64,000 nucleotides of DNA from Phocoena phocoena (GCF_963924675.1 NC_089223.1:7576881-7640880), one strand, 5' to 3'; positions 1-11,888 are shown, counted from the first letter of the stretch. Made by a program: numbers and translations. The notes: a model not told the origin generated them from the sequence alone.

Positions 1-58
1 ACAAAAAGATCAAGCTTAACTACATTTTTACGAGTGGAGTGATTAGAAATAAGTTCAG

Positions 59-426
59 GGCTTCCCTGGTGGCGCAGTGGTTAAGAATCCACCTGCCAAT
101 GCAGGGGAAACGGGTTCGAACCCTGGTGCGGGAAGATCCACATGCCGCGGAGCAACTAAGCCCATGAGCCACAACTACTGAGCCTGTGCTCTAGAGCCCG
201 TGAGCCACAACTACTGAAGCCCATGTGCCACAACTACTGAAGCCCACACACCTAGAGCTCCACAACAAGAGAAGCCACGGCAATGAGAAGCCCGTGCACC
301 ACAACAAAGAGTAGCCCCTGCTCGCCACAACTAGAGAAAGCCCGCGTGCAGCAATGGAGACTCAAAGCAGCCTTAAATAAATAAATACATACATAAATAA
401 ATAAAACCCATTAAAAAAAAGTTAAA
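59..426 (+). mobile_element. CHR SINE, long subtype
   Basis: Starts GGCTTCCCTGGTGGCGCAG (A box) with B box GGTTCGAACCC; ends in an ATAA-rich tail. TSD AGAAATAAGTTCAG at 45-58 and 427-440. Confidence 0.95.
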
Positions 427-840
427 AGAAATAAGTTCAGTTCAAAAGAATACTTTATTATTGTCCTCTGAGGCTCCCATGAAGGGTGATGGGATTCTAC
501 TTAGACAGCAAAGGTTTAACTTAAAAAAACATTAAAAAAAAAATCAGGTGTTCCATTTCCTCCTTTATCCAACATTTCTTAGAAACATACTCTTTCCTGC
601 TTCCTCTTTCCTGTGGGCTGGAGTCCAAACATACCAGAGTTCCTGTAGCTATCTTGGACCATGAGATGACTGAGAACAGAAGCTACATATGGCAAAGCAA
701 CAAGATAGAAGGAGTGAGAGTTCTTGAAACCAGGGGATTGTTATACTCTCTCTGGAATGCCTCCCTCTGGATTTCTTGAACATGAGAGGTAGACATCTAT
801 ATTGTTTTATACCACAGTCTTACAACTAAACTTAATTCTA
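427..840. other. Unique sequence
   Basis: No gene, exon signature or recognisable repeat seen between the SINE and the L2 fragment. Confidence 0.5.
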
Positions 841-1083
841 ATGAGAATACTGAGATCAGAGTGGTGCTACAGAGGGGGCAGCAGGCCCAAAACTCTCAGA
901 CTGGAAGTGCTTGGCATCTTCAAGGCACAATATAAACGGGCTAGGGTATTGGTAAAGGGAGGGAGATGGAGTGATGGCTAATGGGGAGGCAGATGGTATA
1001 GGGCCTAGTGGCTCATTGGTTCTTTGAGCTTTTATTTAAATGTAGAAAACCAGTGGAGGGTTTTGAGACGAAAAGTGACTTGA
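840..1083 (-). repeat. L2 LINE fragment
   Basis: Contains the L2 antisense phrase around ACCAGTGGAGGGTTTTGAGA and flanking decayed match. Confidence 0.5.
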
Positions 1084-1142
1084 TTGATATATACATATGT
1101 ATATATATATGTATGTATATATCTATATATATCTATATATAT
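1084..1142. repeat. AT-rich microsatellite (TA/TATG/TATC mix)
   Basis: Imperfect TATA/TATG/TATC repeats abutting the tail of the next SINE; probably grew from its A-rich tail. Confidence 0.8.
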
Positions 1143-1449
1143 TTTTTTTGGCTGCATTTGGTCTTCATTGCTGCGCGCGGGCTTTCTCTAGTTGCGGCGA
1201 GCGGGGGCTACTCTTTGTTGCAGTGCGCATGCTTCTCATTGCAGTGGCTTCTCTTGTTGCGTAGCACGGGCTCTAGGCACACGGGCTTCAGTAGTTGTGG
1301 GTCGCGGGCTCTAGAGCGCTGGCTCAGTCGTTCTGGCGCACGGGCTTAGTTGCTCCACGGCATGTGGGATCTTCCCGGACCAGGGCTCGAACCCGTGTTC
1401 GCTGCATTGGTAGGCGGATTCTCAACCACTGCGCCACCAGGGAAGTCCA
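1143..1449 (-). mobile_element. CHR SINE, long subtype
   Basis: Reverse orientation: T-run, GGCTGCATTTGGTCTTC, and head ending CCACCAGGGAAGTCC; B box visible as TCGAACCC. TSD not clear. Confidence 0.92.
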
Positions 1450-2114
1450 ATAGTCTCCACTATTTTATATGTTTAAAATATCCTAGTATTGATCTTAAAG
1501 ATCAAAGTCAGTTCTTTCACTGACAAAAAATGGGTTTATCGGGGGATAGCAGAAAATTACAATTTGGGACAAACATGCCATGGCGCAAACCATAGGCAAG
1601 TCCAGTGAACAAAGGAGAGGAACATTATTTTATAAAGAAAAGAGGGGAAGTTGGGAGAGGTTGTTTTGAATGAAAGTCCACGGGAGAAAAGTGACAGTTC
1701 GGGGTCATGACGGTTTCTCATTCGCTGAGTTGCTAGGGTAGTGGATTTCTTCTAGGAGGTGCAATGCACACCTATTCCTGTTGGGGGCTGTAAGTGATGA
1801 TTGTTTTCTGTTGATTCTTCTTTTGGGCTCTGAACTTGACAATTCTTCCTGTAATTGATGTGGAGTTGTACTGGGTGAGAGCTCCCCCTTCTGGTCTCCC
1901 AACTTCATTTTAGTGAGTTTCACTTTATTAATTTTCATACTAGGTTATAAAATTTCGTGGAAAACTTTTCACAATCATCTTTATTAACTGGCCAAAGCTA
2001 AAACTGAATCCTTTGTAACTAGTTTTAGAGTAGCCTATCAGAAAAACTGATGTGTTAACACAAGGATGTGGTCTATACAGAAACTAAAAACAGTCCAACA
2101 TAGTATATGGTGGG
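1450..2114. other. Unassigned sequence
   Basis: No coding exon. 1700-1930 has a T-rich, LTR-like look but could not be assigned. Confidence 0.4.
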
Positions 2115-2370
2115 CTCAGAGAGTGCTACCTCTGAATCCTGCCTCTGGGTTTTACTAATTGTGTGGGTGAGCTTGATTTGTGGAATTTGAGTGCCTAGTG
2201 GGCCACTTTTGGTAAAGCAGAGCTGGCACTGCAGGATGAACGGGATTTAACATCCCTAATCTACCGAAGTGTCATCATCTTTATCTCTGGAGATTCTGTG
2301 AGGATTAAGTGCTTAGCCGAGTTCCTGGCACATAAGAACCATCCCGTAAATCATGTCTTTATTATTACTA
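2115..2370 (+). repeat. MIR SINE fragment
   Basis: MIR-like order: CCTGCCTCTGGGTTTTAC, then GATTCTGTGAGGATTAAGTG and TGGCACATAAGAACCAT. Confidence 0.6.
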
Positions 2371-2778
2371 GCCACAATTATTAGAGTTTGAGAATCCTTA
2401 ACTACACTTTTAACACTGGATCAGGGCAATATGAAACTTCCAGTCCCTAAAGATGTTTTTCTCCGTTATGGGTTGAGACAGCTCACACAAGCATTTTCCA
2501 TTACTGGGATGGAAAAGCTCTCAAGTGTGTACACTTAGCTTTACGCTGATACACAGAAGCAGGTGACTTGAGTACTTCAGTCATAGGAAGGAATGTCCCG
2601 TAAGAAAATCAATTAATCAGCCTTCTGATTCATACCTCAATTTCTTGAGTTTAATTGTCGTGAATTGGCAACTATGAGCTCCAACAGCACGAGTATACAG
2701 TGAAAAGATCCAGTTTCTGGGCCCACATAAGTGAGGCCAGCCTCTTAACTAAGTTGATCTTACCTCAGTACTGCTTAC

Positions 2779-3295
2779 TGTTGGGGCCCAGGGCAGGCTA
2801 CCGCAAAATATGCCTCAATGGCATAATGATTATTTTAAATTAAAGTTACATGAAAAATAGCTGGTGGGAAAAAAATGATATTAAAAAAAAAACAACCCAC
2901 TCAGATCCTCCTCTTTCTCCCTAAAAGTGGGAAATGAATCTCCTACGTGAATGTATCCTCCCTGTACCAGGAGGACAGAAAGCATCCTTATCAACAGAGT
3001 TAGGGAATTCAAGTCTGAGAAAGCTGTGTAAACTTTGTTACCTCTTCATTAGTCCGCTACCCCAAGCACAAGCCCCTTAGTTTTGTCAAACCTTTGCAAA
3101 TAGTTGTTTCTTGGTCTGAGTATGATATATAAACAGCCTGCTTTGGTTACTTCACGGGTTCCATTTACTAGAGACATTCATGCATACGAATTAAATTGTT
3201 TTTTTTCTCCTGTTAATCTGTCTTGTGTCAATCAAATTATTAGATCAGACAAAAGAACTCAAGAGGGGTAAGGGGGAAATCTCCCCTTCCCAACA
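2779..3295 (+). repeat. 5' LTR of the provirus
   Basis: Starts TGTTGGGGCCC and ends CCCTTCCCAACA. TATATAA at 3126-3132 is the likely core promoter and ATTAAA at 3190-3195 the likely polyadenylation signal. Aligns end to end with the LTR at 9759-10284. Confidence 0.85.
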
Positions 3296-3297
3296 GC

Positions 3298-3315
3298 TGG
3301 CGTAGTTGGCAGGAC
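3298..3315 (+). promoter_or_regulatory. Retroviral primer binding site, tRNA-Ser type
   Basis: TGGCGTAGTTGGCAGGAC begins 2 bp after the LTR. It complements the 3' end of tRNA-Ser (AGA/TGA class, recalled as ...TGCCGACTACG-CCA) at about 16 of 18 positions. Confidence 0.65.
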
Positions 3316-4535
3316 ACTGGCTGCATTCTGTCTGGGGGTGCACTCTACCCCCACCCCAAGGCTGCAGCAGAGAAATCCAGGGACCTCTGACAAAGGTCAG
3401 CAGAAGGTAAGGGTTCTCACCACATCAGTCTCCCAGATCTCTGCCTGCGGGGTCCAATGGAAGGAAGAAGTGGTGAGAGTCCTTTTTCTCCCTTTCTAAA
3501 CCTAGATTAAGAGGAGAAGATATTCATGGAACTGCTTCCTTGGGAAATAGCAGTGCTGGTATTTGGTGAATGAGTACTTTGATCTTTATTAATCGTTTCC
3601 TCCCAGAGATGGCCACTGTTTTTCTTTGTCTCTGTTGCGCAATTTCTCGTAAGGAGGAAAAGCCATAGGCAGAATAGCAGGCAGGCAGAGGCCCTTTATA
3701 AGCCAGTCTGTGAGATGGCCTCACAGACGGGTGAGTTAACAGTTCTCACCAGACCAGTATCTATTTAGACAAACTTTGCTGTAGGTCCCCTATGTAAAAA
3801 CTGGACGAGGCTTTTCTTCCATCTGTTCTATGTCTTGAGAGCTCGGCTTTATGACCAGTGAGAATGTTCTCTCTGGTCTCCACCATCTGAAAGTAGTACT
3901 TACTGGGGTGCGTCTGGTGGCCAGCGGAATAGACTGGGGTCCCGAGACACAAAGTCATAAACGGCACTTTCCTTGTCCAGCCATGCCGGCTCTCAGGGGA
4001 ATTTATCACAAGGGATCCTAGTCCATAAAGGGCCTTTGTTGTCTCAACCTTCACTGCTTGTTAGTGCTAGAAAAGTCCCGATCCAGTAGCACCTGCCCAG
4101 TGTCACAGATCAGTAGGCCTATAACTGGAGGCATCCCATGTTCTTGTGGGAAACCAGGGACACTATTTTCACTATACCATTCTTACCAACTGTAGTGATG
4201 AAAAGGCTTTTACTTTCTTAGATTAACTCTGGGAATGAACTTTGTGGATCTTGTGAGGGCTACATACTTTCTTATGAGATGCCTCTTGCATCTTTGGTTA
4301 AGCCATTAAAAAAGGCTTATTGGTTTGAGTCACTGTTTGAAACATAAGATTCTACCCATCAACGGCCAAGCAATGAATCCTTTAAATTGGCTATATTTAA
4401 AAGGAAAAATATTAGAGCTCTCATCATAAACAACTGTCATATTGGTACTTATGGGAAGATCAAAGTGAAAGGACAACACACACACAAAGTGTAACAGCTA
4501 GCCTTAGGGAATCTCTTATTAAGATGAAAGAACAG
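3316..4535 (+). pseudogene. ERV leader and decayed internal region
   Basis: Leader with donor at 3407, then non-repetitive sequence up to the SINE at 4536 with no open frame of retroviral type. By position it should hold gag; nothing recognisable remains. Short minus-strand frames here (3524-4054) are chance. Confidence 0.5.
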
Positions 4536-4726
4536 GGACTTCCCTGGTGGCACAGTGGTTAAGATTCTGTGCTCCCAACGCAGGGGACCCAGGTTTGATC
4601 CCTGTTCGGGGAACTAGATCTCATATGCATGCCACAACTAAGAGTTCGCATGCCACAGCTAAGGAGTCGGACTGCCACAACTAAGACCCAGTGCAACCAA
4701 ATAAATAAATAAATATATTTTTGAAA
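4536..4726 (+). mobile_element. CHR SINE, TTAAGATTCTGTGCTC subtype
   Basis: Head GGGACTTCCCTGGTGG, ATAA tail. TSD AAGATGAAAGAACAG at 4521-4535 and 4727-4741. Inserted in the provirus. Confidence 0.93.
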
Positions 4727-4966
4727 AAGATGAAAGAACAGAAGTCAGACCTAAAACAAAGATCCAGCATGATTTCCCTTCTTTAAAAAAATCACTGGGC
4801 AGAAGATCTGAACAGACGTTTTTTTCAAAGAAGACATACAGATGGCTAACAAGCACATGAAGAGATGCTAAATATCACTGATTAGTAAAGAAATGCAAAT
4901 CAAAACAACAATGAGATATCATCTCACACCTGTAAGAATGCCTATCAACAGAAAGTGTATAAATAA

Positions 4967-5174
4967 GGGCTTCCCTGGCGGTGCAGAGGTTGAGAGTCCG
5001 CCTGCCGATGCAGGGGACACGGGTTCGTGTCCCGGTCCGGGAGGATCCCACAGGCCGCTGAGCGGCTGGGCCCGTGAGCCATGGCCGCGGAGCCTGCGCG
5101 TCCGGAGCCTGTGCTCCGCAACGGGAGAGGCCACAACAGTGAGAGGCCCGCGTACCGCAAAAAAAAAAAAAAAA
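4967..5174 (+). mobile_element. CHR SINE, GC-rich (toothed-whale type)
   Basis: Body with GCCTGCGCGTCCGGAGCC and pure A tail. Exact TSD AAAGTGTATAAATAA at 4952-4966 and 5175-5189, so relatively young. Nested in an L1 nested in the ERV. Confidence 0.95.
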
Positions 5175-5470
5175 AAAGTGTATAAATAACAAACGCTGTT
5201 CATGTGGAGAAAGGGAACCCTCTTGCATTGGTGGGAATGTAAGCTGATACAGCCACTATGGAGAACAGTATGGAGGTTCCTCAAAAAACTAAAAGTAGAA
5301 TGACCACATGATCAAGCAATCCCACTCCTGTGTATATATCTGGAAAAAAAGTGAAAATACAGTTTGAAAAGATACATGTACCCCAATGTTCACAGCAGCA
5401 CTATTTACAATAGCCAAAGTATGGAAGCAACCCAAATGCCTATCAACAGACAACTAGATAAAAAAGAAGT

Positions 5471-5471
<1 letters not shown>

Positions 5472-5513
<42 letters not shown>
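5472..5513 (+). repeat. (GT)21 microsatellite
   Basis: Perfect 42 bp GT array inside the L1, at the point where L1 normally has a short GT/TA-rich run before AATGGAATATT. Confidence 0.98.
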
Positions 5514-5516
<3 letters not shown>

Positions 5517-5941
5517 GGAATATTATTCAGCCATAAAGAAGAATGGAATTCTGTCATTTGCAGCAAAGTGGATGGACCTAGAGAATATCATCTTTAGTGA
5601 AATAAGTCAAACACCGTATGATATCACTTATATGGGGAATCTAAAATATAATACAAATGAATGTATATGCAAAACAGAAACAGACTCATAGATATAGAAA
5701 ACAAAGCTGTGGTTACCAAAGGGGAGAGGGAGGGAGTAGAAGCAAATTAGGGGTATGGTATTAAGAGATACAAACTACTATGCATAAAATAGATAAGGAA
5801 CAAGGATATATTGTACAGCAAAGGGAATTATAGCATTATAATAACTTTTAATGGAGTATAACCTATAAAAATACTGAATCCCTTTGCTGTATACCTGAAA
5901 CTAATATAAAATTATAAATCAACTATACTTCAATAATAAGA

Positions 5942-6412
5942 AAAAAAATCACCCCATCTTCTTAGCAATTCCCCAGGCCCTCCTACAAATAACCAAGAAA
6001 TAGATAGCTGGAAGCTAATAGTCAAGGGCTAACAGAAACAACTATCTTTGTCTTGCAAATCTCTACGAAAACCAGAAATGCAACTTTAGAAACAAGTTAA
6101 GGCCTGTTTATCTTTACCAATCCCCAAACCTTGCCTATTTCTCTCAAAATGCTTGTGGATACTATAAAAAGATCAGGATATTGGAGCAAAATTGTCCTGT
6201 ATTTAAGGAAAAAAGTTAATAATAATTACTCTAAGACTTATGACAATAGACAAATATACTCCAAAACTCCTAGGAGAAAACTTATATTTTCATTCTCTGT
6301 CCCTTAAAATCTTATCTTTGAAATGTAAACATAGCCCTCAATCGCCTGAGACTGAGCCTGGATTAATTCAGTTCTACCAACTGAAATAAAAGAGAAAAAA
6401 TAGAGGGAAAGA
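5942..6412 (+). pseudogene. ERV internal remnant
   Basis: AT-rich internal proviral sequence with no surviving frame. Confidence 0.4.
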
Positions 6413-6620
6413 GGCCTTTTTCCCCTAGTGGTCCAGTGGCTAAGACTCGGTGCTCCCAATGCAGGGGGCCCAGGTTCAATTCCTGGTCAGGGAACTAGAT
6501 TCCCCATGCTGCAACTAAAAGATCCCACATGCACAACTAAAGATCCCATGTGCTGCAACTAAGACCTGGCACAACCAAATAAATAAATAGATACATAAAT
6601 AAATAAATATTTTTTTAAAA
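6413..6620 (+). mobile_element. CHR SINE, diverged head
   Basis: TAGTGGTCCAGTGGCTAAGA followed by GCTCCCAATGCAGG and an AAATAAAT tail; the head is diverged (CCTTTTTCCCC in place of ACTTCCCTGG). Confidence 0.85.
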
Positions 6621-7870
6621 TAGGACAGAGTCTTTTTTTAGGTCATTGGTCTACTTTCAATGAGAAACTGCAAACAAAGGTTTTCTTTACCTTTAATGTA
6701 ATCTATCTAGAAAAATATAGATTCTATATTTTGTCTTTATCAGGTCTCTGATTACTTAATTAAAAAAAAGAACTGAGTCTGTTCAATATTAAAAGAGCTA
6801 AGGCCTTTTACAACTATTTAACTTTATGTGTTTGCCTGAGAAGTCTTTGTCGCTCTGATTAAATGGATAACTAAGTATGGTTTCACAGTGACCTATGATC
6901 CTATTTGACCAAGTGTTTTAAAACCTTTTTGATATTTTTGACAATCTTCCCAGATATCATAACTCTAAATGAAGTCTTATTGACCTAGAAATAACTGTGG
7001 AGTTCTCTGAGTTCCTGGAACACCTGTAAAGATTTGTCTTCTCTTCTTATAAAAGAGAGATTTAAACTAGTTAGGTTAATTGGGTAGGTTAAATTACATA
7101 GGAAGCATTGTCAAATAAATGATGTTAAACTTCTTAGGTTATATTGTTTGGGTAAATGTTATTAATATAAATGCTCTAAAATTTTAAGAAATTCCTAAAA
7201 TTTGGGCATGTCCTAATTAATGTTATCAGTCATGATTCTAGTTATTGTCTTAAAATGTGTGTCAGAGAGATAACCAAATTTCCTTGTCAATTCTATTATA
7301 ATGAATCAGATCTTAAATAGGACATTTTAAAAGGACATTTTAAAGTCTTTTATCATTTACAATTAGTGTTTCATTCAGATGCTTTTACAAAAACTTCCTG
7401 CAAATGTGTTTCACCTTCAGAGAAATTCATGAACAGGAACCTAACAAGTACTCTAGAATACAAGTTTTTGGTGACTTTCAAATTATATCATTGAACTGGA
7501 TAAAAATTTACAGAATAGAGAAACTGATGACTTCATAAAACTTCTAACAAAAGATTAAGCAGAACAAGAATTACAAAGGACTAAATGAAATGAGGAAAAT
7601 GATCATAATTTTTTATGATTTTAAGAACTTGAAACATTGCAGATATTTTTAACATTTTGTTTCTTCAAACTTAAGAAAACCTTTTTCTCTTTTCTTTCAA
7701 GCTAATTATGACTTAGAGCAATTTGGTAAATTATATCTTTGTAAGCAGAATTGGAACATTTATCTTTTTCCTCTCTACCTGATCCCTCCAGAATTCAGAA
7801 ACTCTCAGTGAATATTCTTTTCTTGGCAATAGAGTTATTTGCATATGTTCAATAAGAATCTGTTCTCCTT
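6621..7870 (+). pseudogene. ERV internal remnant, pol/env position
   Basis: AT-rich sequence with many stops between SINE insertions. By position this would be pol-env, but no retroviral motif can be read. Confidence 0.4.
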
Positions 7871-8078
7871 GGGCTTCCCTGGTGGCGCAGTGGTTGAGAG
7901 TCCGCCTGACGATGCAGGGGACACAGATTTGTGCCCCAGTCCGGGAAGATTCCACATGCCGCGGAGCAGCTGGGCCCGTGAGCCATGGCCGCTGAGCCTG
8001 CGCGTCCGGAGCCTGTGCTCCGTAACGGGAGAGGCCACAACAGTGAGGGGCCCGCGTACCACAAAAAAAGAAAAAATT
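7871..8078 (+). mobile_element. CHR SINE, GC-rich type
   Basis: Full length with A-rich tail. TSD TGTTCTCCTT at 7861-7870 and 8079-8088. Confidence 0.94.
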
Positions 8079-8451
8079 TGTTCTCCTTATAACAGGACAC
8101 AGTTGGAAAATGATTATATTACTAAAGTTTTGACTGGAAGAGCATATTTGAGAGAGACATATACAGACTCAGCTATGACCAGACAACTTTGACAAAATAA
8201 GATTGACTCTATGGAGGCAACAAAGCCCTTTGGAGAAACAGCCTGGTACCTTGCTTACAGGGTTCCCTGTGCCTTACCAGGTGAGTAAGGAAGGTCACAC
8301 TTTCTGGCAGGCCCAGGAACCTCAGGATATTTTAGGGACCTCAAGAAGAGAGGAATTCACCCAAATCTATGGGTACTGCAGGCAAATTCTGATGACAAAC
8401 GTTTGACTTGGCTTCTTAGCCTCAAGAGGCTGTTAAAAGTTCAATCTGGAG
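8079..8451 (+). pseudogene. ERV internal remnant, MER4/MER57-like
   Basis: The stretch from GACTCAGCTATGACCAGAC to CAAATTCTGATGACAAAC resembles MER4/MER57-group internal sequence as I recall it. No complete frame. Confidence 0.45.
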
Positions 8452-8580
8452 GGGCCTTCCCTGGCAGTCCAGTGGTTAAGACTCTGTGCTCCCAATGCAG
8501 GGGGCACAGGTTCAATCCCTAGCTGGGGAACTAAGATCCCACATGCCGGGCAGCACAGCCAAAAGATTAAAAAAAAAAAA
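8452..8580 (+). mobile_element. CHR SINE, short subtype
   Basis: About 130 bp, TTAAGACTCTGTGCTCCC variant with A tail. TSD AGTTCAATCTGGAG / AGTTCAGTCTGGAG (one difference). Confidence 0.9.
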
Positions 8581-8921
8581 AGTTCAGTCTGGAGATTCCT
8601 TATGAACAATTCCAGTGAAGCAGATTTAAAAGAGCCTATACGGTCAACCGCTATTCTTGCTGCACTTCTGTAACTAAGCAGGCCAAGTTTGTTGAATCTA
8701 GACTTATTTTGCAAACAAATTAGCCTTAGTGTGGCTATCTTTGGTAAAAATGAGGGTGATTTTAAAGAAAAAATAAGCTTCAGCAGGAACTAAAATACAC
8801 ACTTGTGGATCTTAGATTCTGGTGCTATTAATTTCCCTTGAGGTTTTGTTATTTTCTGAAAACTGGACTGAACCCTGAATTTTTCTAGTTTCCTCCAATA
8901 TTTGGCTACAACTCTCCAAAC

Positions 8922-9228
8922 TGACATTTATTTATTTATTTATTTGGCTGTGCTGTGTCTTCGTTGCTGTCCGTGGGCGAGCAGGGGCTGCTCTTCGTTG
9001 TGGTGCACGGGCTTCTCATTGCAGTGGCTTCTCTTGTTGCGGAGCACGGGCTCTAGGCGTGCGGGCTTCAGTAGTTGTGGCTCGTGGGCTCTAGAGCGCT
9101 GGCTCAGTAGTTGTGGTGCACGGGCTTAGTTGCTCCGTGGCATGTGGGATCTTCCCGGACCAGGGCTCGAACCCGTGTCCCCTTCATTGGCAGGTGGATT
9201 CTTAACCACTGTGCCACCAGGGAAGTCC
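8922..9228 (-). mobile_element. CHR SINE, long subtype
   Basis: Reverse orientation, TTTATTTATTTATTTATTTGG start and CCACCAGGGAAGTCC end. Confidence 0.92.
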
Positions 9229-9746
9229 CCAGGCTAGCACTTTTAATTTTCTCCCTCCCTTTTAACTTGGAATCATTGAGAACTAAAACTGTCCTTTTTC
9301 CTAAAAGTCCTAGAAACTGAAGCTAGATGTTTTAAAATAAGTTTTGGGAAAATCACCACAATAACTCACGTTTAGACAATCTTCCTCATGCCTGTTGCTA
9401 TATGGGCCACTCAGAAAGTTTACCTGAACGTCAGATGACATCATCAAAGACATTCAAACTACAAAAGCTGCTTCAACCCTGAAATCCAGAAATCTTCTCA
9501 CCTGGCTACCCTGAGAACTCAAAAACGTATCTATAATTTGATCCAATTATTAACCACTGTTTTTCTTTTGTCTCCATAGAAATGCCTCTCATTAAATACC
9601 TGCTTGCGCCATAGGCCTAACTTTGGGAACCCAACTGCACTACCACCTCCTGAATGAGTTTAACGGAAGTGACCTATTGTCAAGACTAAGAGACTTTGAA
9701 ACGGAACAGCTCAATTTTTAATACGTAAAACTTCCAGGGAAGTTTC

Positions 9747-9757
9747 AGAGGAGGGAA
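9747..9757 (+). promoter_or_regulatory. Polypurine tract
   Basis: AGAGGAGGGAA directly before the 3' LTR, the expected plus-strand primer of reverse transcription. Confidence 0.7.
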
Positions 9758-9758
9758 C

Positions 9759-10284
9759 TATTGGGGCCCAGCCACAGGACACCCCAAAATATGCCTCAGT
9801 GGAATTCTAATTATCTTGAATGTTACTTGAGAAACAGCCGGTGAAAAAAACAATATTAAAAAAAAAGAAAAGAAAACGAACACTCTGACTCCTCTCTTTC
9901 CCTGTGCAAGTGGGAAATAAATCGAGTGTGTGAAGGTACTCTCCCTACACCAGGAGGATAGAGAGCACCCTTATCAACAGAGTTAGGGAATCCAAGGCTG
10001 AGAAAGCTGTGTAAACTAACTTTGTTACTTCTTCATTAGTCGGCTACCCCAAGAACAAGCCCCTTTTGTTTTGTTAAATCTTTGCAAATAATTGTTTCTT
10101 TGTCTAAAAATAATATATAAACCGTCTGCTTGGTTGCTTGGGGGAGGGGGAGTCCTATTTCTATGAGACCTTTGTGTGTACAAATTAAATTATTTTCCTG
10201 TTAATTTGTCTTGTGTTAATTCAATTATTAGACCAGCCAAAAGAACTCAAGAGGGGTTAAGGGGGAAATTTCCCCTTCCCCACA
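9759..10284 (+). repeat. 3' LTR of the provirus
   Basis: Begins TATTGGGGCCC (first TG now TA) and ends TTCCCCACA. TATATAA at 10114-10120 and ATTAAA at 10184-10189 match the 5' copy. The two LTRs differ at many sites and by small indels. Confidence 0.85.
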
Positions 10285-10632
10285 CTACCAAGTACTAATT
10301 TTTGCTGCTTGAGCAATGAATCATTTGACAACTAATTCAGACATAGAAACATACAAAAAAGTGTGTCTGCCATCACCGTTGAGGACAGAAATTGGCATTT
10401 AAAACCATTCAAGCAGACTCCCAATTTTCAGCCAGATATGTAAAGACCTTGGAAGGCAGCACTCTTTCCTAACAACAAATAGAACAGCTGAAGAGATTGA
10501 AAATTCAATAACTTTTCTTAGGTCTGTCAGAGAAGTGAGTCCATGGGACAAACTGCTTTCCTAAAATTGCACTTAGAGCAGAAACCCACAAACAAGAACC
10601 TCTGTGGGAACCAGTGCCAGGGTAGGACCACA
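10285..10632. other. Unique sequence
   Basis: Right flank of the provirus; no recognisable feature. Confidence 0.5.
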
Positions 10633-11002
10633 TGTCTTAGTCAGCTTGGGCTGCTATAACAAGTTACTATAGACTGGATGACTTAATTAAACAATAAACA
10701 TTTATTTTTCACAGTTCTGGAGGCTGAGAAGTACAAGATCAAGGTGCCAGGAGATTCGGTTCCAATGAAAAACTGTGTCCTGGTTTGCTGTATCCTCCCA
10801 TGGCAGACAGTAAAGAGAGTGAGAGCAAGCTCTCATAGCTCTTGTTATAAGAGCACTAATCCCACTTATGAAGGCTCCACCATCATGACCTAATTACTTC
10901 TCAAAGACGCCCCACCACCACCTCTTAATACCATCACAAGTGGGTTAGGATTTCAACCTATGAATTTTGGGGGGGGACACAAACATTCAGTCCATAACAG
11001 CA
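10633..11002 (-). mobile_element. MLT1/MST-type LTR (ERVL-MaLR), solo
   Basis: TGTCTTAGTCAGCTTGGGCT at the left and CATTCAGTCCATAACAGCA at the right are the reversed ends of an MLT1-type LTR, about 370 bp. The reversed polyadenylation region (AATAAACATTTATT) is present. It sits at the 5' edge of an old L1. Confidence 0.8.
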
Positions 11003-11472
11003 CAAAACCACGGGAAGCTCAGAGAACACCAGGCAGGCTGAATGCCAAATAAACTACACCTAGGCATATCATATCCAAACTGCAGAAAATCAAAGACAAA
11101 GAAAAACATCTTGAACGAAGCCATAGGAAAAGAGCCTCTTACCTATAGAGAAGCAAAGAATTACCTCCTACTGCTCCTCAGAAACCATGTAAACCAGAAG
11201 AACGTACAGGAAAATATTTAAAATGTTGAGAGAGAAAAAAAACCAACCTAAAATTCTGTACCCTGCAAAACTATCCTTCAAAAACGAAGAAGAAATGAAG
11301 ACTTTCTTAGACAAACACTGAGGGAATTTGTGGCCAGTACATCTGCCTTGCAGGAAATGTTAAAAAGAAGTTCTTTAGAGAGAAGGAAATTGATATACGT
11401 CAGAAACTTGGACCTACATAAAGAAAGAACATTAGAGAAAGAAGAAATGAAGGTAAATAAAAACCTTTTATC

Positions 11473-11888
11473 AGAGAAAAAAAAAGAGAGAAAAATACAG
11501 TATGCTAACGCATATATATGGAATTTTAAAAAGAGGTACTGATGAACCTAGTGGCAGGGCAGGAATAAAGATGCAGACGTAGAGAACAGACTTCAGGGCA
11601 CGGAGGGGGCGGGGAAGCTGGGACTAAGTGAGAGAGTGGCATGGACATATATACACTACCAAATGTAAAATCGATAGCTAGTGGGAAGCAGCACATAGCA
11701 CAGGGAGATCAGCTCGGTGCCCTGTGTCCACCTAGAAGGGTAGGATAGGGAGGGTGGGAGGGAGACACAAGAGGAAGGAGATACGGGGATATATGTATAT
11801 GTATAGTGGCTTCACTTTGTTATACAGCAGAAACTAACACACCATTGTAAAGCAATTATACTCCAATAAAGATGTGAATAAAAACAAA
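11473..11888 (+). mobile_element. Young-type L1 3' UTR, 5'-truncated
   Basis: Artiodactyl/cetacean L1 3' end (GAGAGAGTGGCATGGACATA ... CAATTATACTCCAATAAAGA). TSD AAACCTTTTATC (11461-11472) and AAATCCTTTTATC (11889-11901). Confidence 0.88.

Larger units (their letters stand above)
4796..5941 (+). mobile_element. L1 LINE, 5'-truncated 3' end
   Basis: ORF2 C-terminal end plus 3' UTR, interrupted by a SINE (4967-5174) and a GT microsatellite. TSD AAAAAAATCAC at 4785-4795 and 5942-5952. Frame broken by stops and shifts. Confidence 0.88.
2779..10284 (+). mobile_element. Class I endogenous retrovirus, decayed provirus
   Basis: Two same-direction LTRs (2779-3295, 9759-10284) bound about 6.5 kb of internal DNA. 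The retroviral layout is kept: primer binding site after the 5' LTR, leader splice donor (AAG then GTAAGG, GT at 3407), polypurine tract before the 3' LTR. Flanking 4-mers TTAC and CTAC fit a gammaretrovirus-like 4 bp TSD with one change. Direct insertions into it are the SINE at 4536-4726, an L1 at 4796-5941 (itself holding a SINE at 4967-5174), and SINEs at 6413-6620, 7871-8078, 8452-8580 and 8922-9228. Removing these leaves about 4 kb, less than a full gag-pol-env set. No gag, pol or env frame survives and stops are frequent. The LTRs differ by roughly a fifth by eye, so the insertion is old. Text at 8130-8410 resembles MER4/MER57-group internal sequence; family name is tentative. Confidence 0.85.
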
